In this document: piece by piece, positions 1 through 5,297 of the stretch
How positions within the stretch are numbered: position 1 is the first letter of the stretch
Layout: every line of letters starts with the position of its first letter
Origin: an uncultured Collinsella sp.
GTDB taxonomy: Bacteria; Actinomycetota; Coriobacteriia; Coriobacteriales; Coriobacteriaceae
Assembly: GCA_900552185.1 (NCBI GenBank)
Contig: URYT01000127.1
Span: forward strand, 1 to 5,471
Direction of reading: 5' to 3'
DNA length: 5,471 nt
Made by a program: the position numbers and the translations under genes
The notes under the pieces: generated by a model
Databases searched by the model: none
Seen by the model: the letters and a program-made list of their open reading frames with translations, nothing else
What the model was told of the DNA's origin: nothing

Positions 1-50
1 GCGAACCTCCAGTCCGGACCGCTTCACGGTCCAACTTTCTGTCCGCACCC
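1..50 (-). mobile_element. Possible insertion-sequence end (IS3-like), truncated by window edge
   Basis: Read on the minus strand from about position 50 to 1, the sequence runs from a G-rich tip through GCGGACAGAAAGTTGGAC, then a 6-bp hairpin (GGACCG at 16-21 with CGGTCC at 27-32), then GGAGG (6-10), about 5 nt from the window edge, where a start codon would be expected. The AAAGTTGGAC block near a G-rich tip resembles terminal repeats of IS3-family elements, and a leader with a Shine-Dalgarno fits an orfA start just outside the window. The neighbouring HTH-like gene loses its family resemblance exactly here. No transposase residues and no second end are present, so this is a resemblance from memory. 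The alternative is ordinary coding or intergenic sequence. Confidence 0.3.
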
Positions 51-207
51 CCAGGAGACCAACCGCGCCTTGACGGCGGCGGGTGCCAACATCCTCAATT
101 GTAAGGACCGCCGCGATGCGATTATCATCTTTTGCATCGATCGCGGGTGCAGCCTCCAAAAGGTCAACGAGGAGCTGTATCGCTTTGGCGAGGAGACGGT
201 GAGTTAG
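1..207 (+). CDS. C-terminal part of a small helix-turn-helix/XRE-like protein (5' end missing)
   Basis: Frame 1 is open from the window edge to TAG at 205-207, giving 68 residues. From about residue 18 it reads QETNRALTAAGAN, then KDRRDAIIIFCIDRG, then NEELYRFGEE. This matches the tail of small XRE/HTH-like proteins often found beside serine/threonine kinases, whose C-terminus carries an 'ET(N/Q)R.L..AG...L(Y).K.RRDAII' pattern followed by 'NELLY..GE'. A kinase gene starts about 100 bp downstream on the same strand, which supports the pairing. Residues 1-17 (Pro/His/Cys-rich) do not look like the expected HTH core, so the gene is probably truncated by an insertion or a contig junction near position 50. 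A one-base loss in the C run at 48-52 is a weaker alternative, because the other frame gives only a partial fit. The role (DNA binding or kinase partner) is inferred. Confidence 0.5.
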   Translation, partial: ANLQSGPLHGPTFCPHPQETNRALTAAGANILNCKDRRDAIIIFCIDRGCSLQKVNEELYRFGEETVS

Positions 208-289
208 CGGCTGATATCTGAGCCGGCGGAGCTGTCGAACAGCGATGCAAACGAACGGGGTGCGGATGCCATGGGGTGTCTGCGCCCTG

Positions 290-305
290 TGCTATGATGG
301 AGGCT
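290..305 (+). promoter_or_regulatory. Extended -10 promoter of the kinase gene, possibly leaderless
   Basis: TATGAT at 293-298 is preceded by TGC (290-292), giving an extended -10 element, TGnTATGAT. No convincing -35 lies 16-18 bp upstream, which is usual for extended -10 promoters. The predicted transcription start is about 305-306, exactly at ATG 306, so the message may be leaderless. GGAGG at 299-303 is only 2 nt from that ATG, too close for a normal ribosome site. Confidence 0.5.
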
Positions 306-1684
306 ATGGATACTCAGACCCCAACATATTCCAATGACGAGCTGACCGCAGCGCTTGCCGAGCACCTGGCGTCGCTCGATCGCGACGACAGCTATCGCGT
401 GGAGCGTGTACTTAAGCGCTCGTCCGTTGAAACAACCGAGCTCGTGTACTTTGAAGGAACCGGCGGTGGTTCGCTCGGCCCCTTTGTCCGCAAACGCATC
501 GATGCTTCGCTCAAATCGGCGGGGCATACGAGCGTCTGTTTGCCGCTCAGCGGGCAGGCAGGCGTTTTGAGCATCTGCCCAGAATCGTCGATTGTCGTCG
601 TGTGGGCGACGAGCTCAACGTGGTTATGGAATACATCGAAGGGGAGACACTCGGGGCGCTGGTGGACCGTCTGGGAGCCACCCCCGATTATGCGCGTGAA
701 TTGTATCCTGTCCTTTGCGACGCCGTGGGCGAGCTCCATGCCGGTTTTGCAATGGCGGGGGAGACGTCGGCGCCGGTGATCCATCGCGACCTCAAGCCGT
801 CGAATATCATCGTGACAGGTGCCAACTATACGCCTGATGACGGTCTGACATTTTCATCGCTGGTGATTATCGACCTGGGGATCGCGCGCGTATGGCGCGA
901 TGGCGCCGATGCCGACACCGTCAAGTTTGGCACGCGACCCTATGCGCCGCCCGAACAGTATGGGTTTGGGCAGACGAGTGTGCGCAGCGATGTCTACGCA
1001 CTTGGGGCCCTGTTGTTCTTCTGCTTGACGGGAGTCGACCCTAAACCAGGGCTCGACATGCGCGAGCAATGCGAGGCATGCGGCATTCCCACTCCACTTA
1101 CCGATGCCGTCTGCATGTCGATGGCGCTCGACCCGGCCAAGCGTTTTGCGAGTGCGGAAGCGTTGGGACGGGCGACACGCGCGGCATACGATCTGAGCCG
1201 CCCCGTGCGGCCTCCTGCGCCTGCGCCCGTCCGTACTCCGGCCTCGGAGACGGTGTTGACGCCCCAAGGGCTCCGGAACCCCGCAGGGCCTCCTAGGCCT
1301 GCCACCTCCGCTACATGCGGTCTGCTCTCTCGCGTTCCGGAGTCTCTGGGGCGCATTTGGAATACGCTCGTCTGCTTCTCGCTGCTTGTGTTCTTTGCCG
1401 GAAGTCACTTTGCCGTCTTTCACCCCACGGGAGCAAACCAAAGCTACCCGACGTGGCTTCTCATAATCGAGTATTTTTTCTTTGTCGATGGCCTTATGGT
1501 GCTTATGCATTTTGCGCTGTTCGACAAGCGTCGTCTTCGTCGGCGATTCGCACTGCTCGACAGCTATCGCGGCAAGAAACTCGCGAAACTCTGGCTCAAG
1601 GCATTGGGTGTGCTGCTCCTATGCATGATCGTCATAGTCGCGGTTGCCAATGCGACCGGCGTCGTCGATACCTCCGCTACCTAA
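306..1684 (+). pseudogene. Membrane-anchored serine/threonine protein kinase, frame broken near 505-524
   Basis: This is a Hanks-type Ser/Thr kinase that phosphorylates proteins using ATP. Two open frames join into one kinase of about 459 residues if one base is restored. The first frame (ATG 306) carries the N-lobe with FVRKRID, where K63 is the probable ATP-binding lysine. The second frame is open across 506-1684 and continues GGAYERLFAAQRAG (E76 is a candidate helix-C Glu), VVMEYIEGETL, the catalytic loop HRDLKPSN (D162, K164, N167), IIDLGIAR (D190; DLG in place of DFG), YAPPEQ (E217) and SDVYALG (D229). A Pro-rich linker (about 299-333) leads to three hydrophobic segments at about 350-372, 383-406 and 431-450, with an Arg/Lys-rich loop between the last two. 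No PASTA or other sensor domain is visible. Starts at GTG 276 or ATG 294/297 are possible, but ATG 306 fits the promoter. As written, only 602-1684 (GTG start) would give a long product, and it lacks the N-lobe lysine. The cause may be a sequencing error, a real inactivating deletion or, less likely, ribosomal slippage. Confidence 0.8.
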
Positions 1685-1711
1685 AAGAAAAGGGCCCCAT
1701 TGGGGCCCTTT
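1685..1711. terminator. Bidirectional intrinsic terminator between convergent genes
   Basis: AAAGGGCCCC (1689-1698) and GGGGCCCTTT (1702-1711) form a perfect 10-bp stem with a 3-nt ATT loop. It starts 4 nt after the kinase stop codon and lies 10 nt beyond the stop of the minus-strand hydrolase. On the minus strand the stem runs into TTTTCTTTT, a good U tract, so it is strongest for the hydrolase. On the plus strand only TTT follows before GCAG, so termination of the kinase transcript may be weaker. Confidence 0.85.
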
Positions 1712-1721
1712 GCAGTTGCAC

Positions 1722-2855
1722 TTAGATGCGGTTCATCTGAGCGGCGACTTTGTTGTACCAGTCCTGCCACGTGGGCGGGCAGTACTTTTTGGCTGCTGCC
1801 GGGGTAAGGGTGGAGCCGTAGTTGGCGCCCAGATAGGCAACGTGAGCGGAGATGCCCTCGCTCCAGCTGCCAAAGCTGCGCCAACCGCCGCCACGGGCAC
1901 TCCAGCCCCAGGCGTTGTAAGAATTGGCGCAATAAGCGCCCTTGGTGCTCTCGATGCAGGCGATGGCGGGGGACCAACGGGGGTCGACACCGGTATTCCA
2001 AGCGGCGACGGCAAAGTTATAGCCCTGGCCTGCCATGGGGGAGCCGGCGAGATAATTGTCGATGCGGCTCGTCCACTCATTAATGAACGAATCGTAATCG
2101 GAGCTACCGGTATTGGCGTTGTTCACCGTGGTGTCGATGGTGGTGTTGGTGTTGGTGGCCTGGCTGCTGGAATTGCTGCCGCTTACGCCCTCGCCCGAGA
2201 GCTTCTCGGCGGCAGCGGCCTTATCGGCCTCAAGCTTGGCAAGCTCGGCGGCATTTTCCTGCTCGGCTTTTGCCTGTGCCTCGCTGCGGAGCTGCTGGGC
2301 CTGCGCCAGCGCATCCTCGGCGTTTTTCTGCTCTGCCTCAAGCTGAGACTTGGCCTGCTGGAGCTCAGCCTTGTTCTGCTCGAGTTCGGTTTGCATGTTA
2401 TTGAGCTGTTCGATCTCGTCGACGCTCGAGCTCGTGATCTGGTTGGTGTATTTGCAGGTCGTGATGAACTCACCCAGGCTCTGTGCGTTGACCAGGAAGC
2501 TCACGATGGGATTGGTGCCCTTCTGATACTTGTACAGATCGCGCATGGCGGAGCTTGCCTTGGCCTGCTGCTCGGGAAGCTTGGCCTCGATTTCCTCGAT
2601 GCTTGCTTCATTGGAGTCAATCTGCTTTTGCAGGTCATCGAGTTTGGTGCGGGCGTCGTTGTAGGCGCTCGTGGCGGCTTCGATCTTCTGCTGGGCTGCG
2701 GAAAGCTGGTCCTGCGTTGCCTGCGAGGCGGCATACGCCGCAACGGGGGAGAGCATCGGCGTGGCCGTCAGCGCAACGGCGAGCACGGTGCTCGTGATGA
2801 TACGAGCCGGCTTCGACGCAATGAGCGCTGCGGTGCGATGATTCGAATGCTGCAT
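1722..2855 (-). CDS. Secreted PcsB-like coiled-coil protein with lysozyme/glucosaminidase-like C-terminal domain
   Basis: This is a probable extracellular peptidoglycan hydrolase of 377 residues. The N-terminus has basic residues, a hydrophobic core (about 19-40) and AYA-AS near 41-44, typical of a Sec signal peptide. Residues about 45-218 form a long Gln/Glu/Lys/Ala-rich coiled coil broken by RDLYKYQKGTN..VSFLVNAQSLGEF (about 105-130), the pattern of the PcsB/CwlO-type regulatory domain. A Ser/Thr/Asn/Gly-rich linker (about 220-252) follows. The C-terminal part (about 255-377) has IACIESTKG with E302 as candidate catalytic acid, NAWGW (314-318), a Trp-rich SFGSWSEGI stretch and KKYCPPTW..WY near the end, resembling small lysozyme/glucosaminidase-fold domains of gut Gram-positives. 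C300, C309 and C359 could form a disulfide. ATG 2855 is chosen because AGAGGG (minus strand, 2860-2865) sits about 5 nt upstream; TTG 2870 would add 5 residues that include this ribosome site. The exact bond cut is unknown; glycan cleavage is inferred from the Glu motif. Confidence 0.88.
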   Translation of the reverse strand: MQHSNHRTAALIASKPARIITSTVLAVALTATPMLSPVAAYAASQATQDQLSAAQQKIEAATSAYNDARTKLDDLQKQIDSNEASIEEIEAKLPEQQAKASSAMRDLYKYQKGTNPIVSFLVNAQSLGEFITTCKYTNQITSSSVDEIEQLNNMQTELEQNKAELQQAKSQLEAEQKNAEDALAQAQQLRSEAQAKAEQENAAELAKLEADKAAAAEKLSGEGVSGSNSSSQATNTNTTIDTTVNNANTGSSDYDSFINEWTSRIDNYLAGSPMAGQGYNFAVAAWNTGVDPRWSPAIACIESTKGAYCANSYNAWGWSARGGGWRSFGSWSEGISAHVAYLGANYGSTLTPAAAKKYCPPTWQDWYNKVAAQMNRI

Positions 2856-2897
2856 CCAGTCCCTCTGCAATCAATCGTAGGTTATGGTTCGAACGGT

Positions 2898-2928
2898 ATT
2901 CTACTACTGCTTTCGACCTCAACTTGAA
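2898..2928 (-). promoter_or_regulatory. Candidate promoter for the hydrolase gene
   Basis: On the minus strand TAGAAT (2898-2903) is a good -10 about 43 bp upstream of ATG 2855. The best upstream hexamer, TTCAAG (2923-2928), is 19 bp away, longer than the usual 17, and lies inside the left arm of the inverted repeat at 2917-2964. A 19-bp spacer is a hallmark of MerR-type activated promoters, but the spacer here is not palindromic, so that link is speculative. Confidence 0.35.
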
Positions 2929-2964
2929 CCTTAAAGGTTCCAAAGGGTCAAGTTGAACTTGAGG
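2917..2964. repeat. Nested inverted repeats upstream of the hydrolase (operator-like)
   Basis: Several dyads overlap here. Arms at 2917-2929 and 2952-2964 match at 11 of 13 positions (CCTCAACTTGAAC against GTTGAACTTGAGG). CAACTTGA (2920-2927) pairs perfectly with TCAAGTTG (2948-2955). GAACCTT-A-AAGGTTC (2926-2940) and TCAAGTT-G-AACTTGA (2948-2962) are each perfect 7-bp palindromes around one base. A further copy, GTTCAACTT (3012-3020), is the inverse of AAGTTGAAC (2950-2958). The clustering at the predicted -35 region suggests binding sites for a dimeric regulator. No U tract follows, so it is not a typical terminator. The rest of the 2856-3089 spacer holds no gene I can support. Confidence 0.55.
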
Positions 2965-3089
2965 CTTTGGCCTTGACCTGCAGAAATGGTGAATTGTTGA
3001 GAAACCATAGAGTTCAACTTTAACGTTACAGAGCCCTGTTTGAGAGGAGTTTTGGGCTGTAAAAGCCATCTCAACGTGGGGTTTTATAA

Positions 3090-3722
3090 CTACAGCGTGC
3101 CCTTCTGGCGAGCCTGCTCAATCTCTTCGAGGGCCTCGGCGGGGGTGAACGAACAGGTGCCGTCGCCGAGTTTGACTACCTGGATTTCGTCACCGGCGTT
3201 GACCTCTCCGCCCTTTAGTACCACGCCGAAAACGCCCTCGTGGGGAAAGATGCAGTCGCCAGCGAGATAGTAGATGGCGCAACGGGTGTGGCAGACCTTG
3301 CCGATTTGGCTGATTTCGACGAGCACGTCGCTTCCAAGCTTGAGCTGTGTGCCCAAAGGGAGCGAGAGCAGGTTGATGCCCCGGGTTGTGAAGTTCTCCC
3401 CAAAGTCACCCTCGTGTACGTCGAGCCCGCGTGCCTGCGCCGTCTGGATGGACTCCGCGGCTAAAAAGGAAACCTGACGGTGCCAATGTCCGGCGTGCGC
3501 ATCGGTGGCGAGGCCAAATTGCTCTATAACGGTGTCGCGTCCATCGGCGACGGGCGACTTGCGAGTGCCCTTGTGTACCGACGTGTTGATCGAGACGATG
3601 CGGGCAGGCCCGTTGTAAGCATCGTTTGCCGTGCGTAGGGGAACGGCCGTTTGTGCGCGTTCCGCCAGCTCACGCTTCGCGGCATTGAGGATGGGATTAT
3701 CGGTCGGATGGTCTTGGGGCAC
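3090..3722 (-). CDS. MOSC domain protein (molybdenum cofactor sulfurase C-terminal-like)
   Basis: This is a 210-residue cytoplasmic protein. From about residue 40 it follows the MOSC pattern: ARIVSINTSVHKGTRKSPV at the start, a His-rich DAHAGHWHRQVS, GDFGENFTTRGI (105-116), LPLGTQLKLG, then GKVCHTRCAIYYLAGDCIFP with C144, C148 and C157, and finally EGVFGVVLKGGEVNAGDEI. MOSC domains are linked to molybdenum cofactor sulfur transfer and to metal-sulfur delivery; the conserved cysteine is thought to carry the sulfur. Small stand-alone MOSC proteins of anaerobes are usually shorter, and here a charged N-terminal extension of about 38 residues precedes the domain. The start is GTG 3722; an in-frame stop lies upstream and no other start fits, with GAAAGG (minus strand, 3730-3735) as a weak ribosome site. 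No molybdenum cofactor gene is adjacent, so the exact substrate is unknown. The gene is divergent from the ATP-grasp ligase across a 234-bp spacer. Confidence 0.9.
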   Translation of the reverse strand: MPQDHPTDNPILNAAKRELAERAQTAVPLRTANDAYNGPARIVSINTSVHKGTRKSPVADGRDTVIEQFGLATDAHAGHWHRQVSFLAAESIQTAQARGLDVHEGDFGENFTTRGINLLSLPLGTQLKLGSDVLVEISQIGKVCHTRCAIYYLAGDCIFPHEGVFGVVLKGGEVNAGDEIQVVKLGDGTCSFTPAEALEEIEQARQKGTL

Positions 3723-3760
3723 GTGCGCGCCTTTCGCTCGAGGATGTCAATACACTGAAT

Positions 3761-3802
3761 CCTACAACAATGGTAGGTTCATTGCCCGTTGTCATACAAC
3801 GG
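3761..3802. promoter_or_regulatory. Two inverted repeats in the divergent MOSC/ligase spacer
   Basis: CCTAC (3761-3765) and GTAGG (3773-3777) form a dyad with a 7-nt centre, and CCGTTGT (3786-3792) with ACAACGG (3796-3802) forms a perfect 7-bp dyad around CAT. Both lie 38-80 bp upstream of the MOSC start, where its promoter should be. A 9-bp direct repeat GCCCGTTGT recurs at 3784-3792 and 3921-3929, the second copy just upstream of the ligase ribosome site. They could be operators for one regulator serving both genes. The remainder of 3723-3956 holds the ligase promoter and a short tandem CTTCGTGCTGG duplication (3813-3835), but no supported gene. Confidence 0.4.
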
Positions 3803-3870
3803 TGAGCGCCGTCTTCGTGCTGGCCTTCGTGCTGGACGATTACGTCGATTGCCATAGATACGGTGGAGCT

Positions 3871-3900
3871 TTGGGCGCCGGCGGCTTGGCACGCTAGAAT
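3871..3900 (+). promoter_or_regulatory. Candidate promoter for the ATP-grasp ligase
   Basis: TTGGGC (3871-3876) and TAGAAT (3895-3900) are separated by 18 bp, a reasonable sigma-70-type arrangement. The predicted transcript would start near 3907 and carry a leader of about 50 nt. The ribosome site AGGAAG (3946-3951) sits 5 nt before ATG 3957, which fixes the start. Confidence 0.5.
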
Positions 3901-3956
3901 AAATCAGTTGCGCAAAGACCGCCCGTTGTGTGGGCAGTTCATGATAGGAAGTTTCC

Positions 3957-5213
3957 ATGGCATTGCAATTTACAGAGCGCGAGTTCATTCCCGTGCTGCT
4001 CGGTGGCGACATCAACGCCTATTCGGTGGCGCGCGCCTTCTACGAGGAGTACCAGGTCAAGAGTCTGGTCTTTGGCAAGTATCAGACGGGTCCCGCGTAC
4101 CGCAGCCAGATTATCGACTACACGCCCAACGTGGATATCGATACCATGCCCGTGATGCTCAAAACCGTCAACGGCATTGCCCAAGCGCATGCCGATAAGA
4201 CGATTGTCCTTGTGGGCTGTGGCGATAACTATGTTGCCCTCGTGGCTCAGGCCAAGGATGCCCATGAGTTGGCGGATAACATCGTCGCTCCCTACGCGCC
4301 CTACAGCATGCTCGAGCAGTGCCAGAAGAAGGAGATCTTCTACGAGCTGTGCGAGAAGCATGGCGTGCCCTATCCGCACACGTTTACCTTTACCAAGGCG
4401 ATGCTTAATGCCCAGGGTGAGGCGCCTGCCGAAGTGCTCGACCAGATCGATTTTCCTTACCCGATGATTCTGAAGCCTTCTGACGGCATCATGTGGTGGC
4501 AGCACGAGTTCGAGGGCCAGAAGAAGGCCTATGAGATTGCCGACCGCGCCGAGCTGGAACAGGTCATTCGCGATTCGTATGCCAGCGGCTACACCGACGA
4601 TCTGATCTTGCAGGACCGCGTGCCCGGCAACGACGAGTACATGCGCGTGCTCACCAGCTATTCCGACCGCAACGGCAAGGTGCGCATGATGTGCCTGGGT
4701 CACGTGCTGCTCGAGGAGCATCAGCCTCACGGTGTCGGTAATCACGCCTGCATCATCACCGAGCCCAATGACGAGCTCATGGGCGGCGTGCGTAAGTTGC
4801 TCGAGGACCTTCACTTTGTGGGCTATTCCAACTTTGACGTTAAGTACGACGAGCGCGATGGCTCGTTTAAGTTCTTCGATTTCAACACGCGCCAGGGCCG
4901 TAGCAACTACTACGTAACTAACAGCGGCTTTAACGTTGCCAAGTATGTGGTGGACGAGTATGTGTTCAACCGCCCGTTTGAGCCGGAGTTTGTGACGGCG
5001 CAGGACGAGGCCCTGTGGATGGTCGTCCCCATGGGCGTCGTCGACAAGTACGTCAAGGATCCCGAGCTGCGCGCTAAGGTGCATCGCCTGGACAAGGAAG
5101 GCAAGGGCGCCGACCCTTCGTTTATGAAGGGCGATTTTGTCTTTAACCGCTGGCTGCGCATGTGGCACACCAAGCTGCGCCACTTTAAGCTGTTCAAGAC
5201 GTATTACAAGTAG
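3957..5213 (+). CDS. ATP-grasp amino-acid ligase, probable D-aspartate ligase for peptidoglycan cross-bridge
   Basis: This is a 418-residue cytoplasmic ATP-grasp enzyme. From memory, it resembles the Enterococcus faecium D-aspartate ligase type (Aslfm), which activates the beta-carboxyl of D-Asp as an acyl-phosphate and joins it to the side-chain amine of residue 3 of the UDP-MurNAc-pentapeptide. Visible blocks: an N-terminal PVLLGGDINAYSVARAF (12-28), LVGCGDNYV (85-93), KKEIFYELCEKHGVPYP (124-140), MILKPSDG with K173 as probable ATP lysine, ILQDRVPGNDEYMRVL (217-232), VRMMCLGHVLLEE (242-254), GYSNFDVKYDERDG (289-302) and FFDFNTRQGRS (306-316). The metal-binding motif usually reads E-x-N; here it is D308-x-N310. 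Length fits the family (a little over 400). The N-terminal and central blocks are intact and a good ribosome site precedes ATG. The following gene begins like an aspartate racemase, which would make the D-Asp substrate. Acceptor (Lys, Orn or other) and exact amino acid are inferred; a different carboxylate-amine ligation is possible. Confidence 0.92.
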   Translation: MALQFTEREFIPVLLGGDINAYSVARAFYEEYQVKSLVFGKYQTGPAYRSQIIDYTPNVDIDTMPVMLKTVNGIAQAHADKTIVLVGCGDNYVALVAQAKDAHELADNIVAPYAPYSMLEQCQKKEIFYELCEKHGVPYPHTFTFTKAMLNAQGEAPAEVLDQIDFPYPMILKPSDGIMWWQHEFEGQKKAYEIADRAELEQVIRDSYASGYTDDLILQDRVPGNDEYMRVLTSYSDRNGKVRMMCLGHVLLEEHQPHGVGNHACIITEPNDELMGGVRKLLEDLHFVGYSNFDVKYDERDGSFKFFDFNTRQGRSNYYVTNSGFNVAKYVVDEYVFNRPFEPEFVTAQDEALWMVVPMGVVDKYVKDPELRAKVHRLDKEGKGADPSFMKGDFVFNRWLRMWHTKLRHFKLFKTYYK

Positions 5214-5222
5214 ATGAGCGCG

Positions 5223-5252
5223 GCGCCCGTCCGGTTTGCATCGGGCGGGCGC
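5223..5252 (+). terminator. GC-rich hairpin after the ligase gene
   Basis: GCGCCCGTCCG (5223-5233) pairs with CGGGCGGGCGC (5242-5252) in an 11-bp stem with one G-U pair and an 8-nt loop, starting 9 nt after the ligase stop codon. No U tract follows, so it may be a weak or factor-assisted terminator, an mRNA-stabilising 3' hairpin, or an attenuator ahead of the next gene. It overlaps the place where the next gene's -35 would be. Confidence 0.45.
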
Positions 5253-5255
5253 GGG

Positions 5256-5292
5256 TATGATACGCGCAATTGCGCAAGCGTCACCAAGGAGG
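5256..5292 (+). promoter_or_regulatory. -10 element and strong ribosome site of the racemase-like start
   Basis: TATGAT (5256-5261) is a good -10, though the upstream TTTGCA (5235-5240) is only 15 bp away. AAGGAGG (5286-5292) is a near-ideal Shine-Dalgarno 5 nt before ATG 5298. This shows that 5298 is a true gene start and not the middle of a longer reading frame, even though the frame is technically open back to 5214. Confidence 0.5.
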
Positions 5293-5297
5293 CGGCG

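Noticed and set aside
208..243. Two small hairpins after the HTH gene (CGGCT/AGCCG at 208-225 and GCTGT/ACAGC at 231-243) as a terminator
   Set aside because: Stems are only 5 bp and no U tract follows; too weak to call.
854..1510. A 218-codon minus-strand frame opposite the kinase
   Set aside because: It is Arg-rich with no domain motifs, and the plus strand carries the kinase catalytic motifs over the same bases.
1644..2927. A 427-codon open frame on the plus strand opposite the hydrolase gene
   Set aside because: It is a Gly/Leu-rich antisense shadow; the minus strand has a signal peptide, coiled coil, ribosome site and catalytic-type domain.
3045..3075. GGCT-GTAAA-AGCC hairpin as a MOSC terminator
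   Set aside because: The stem is about 4 bp and the minus-strand side lacks a U tract.
3813..3835. Tandem CTTCGTGCTGG duplication in the divergent spacer
   Set aside because: Only two copies of 11 bp; likely a chance or local slippage event with no clear function.
3939..5183. A 414-codon open frame on the minus strand opposite the ATP-grasp gene
   Set aside because: It mirrors the codon structure of the real plus-strand gene. Its translation is a low-complexity Leu/Val/His-rich string without recognisable motifs, whereas the plus strand shows clear ATP-grasp blocks.
5214..5297. Extension of the last gene back to ATG 5214
   Set aside because: The added residues cover a strong hairpin and the -10, and match no racemase start; AAGGAGG marks ATG 5298 as the start.
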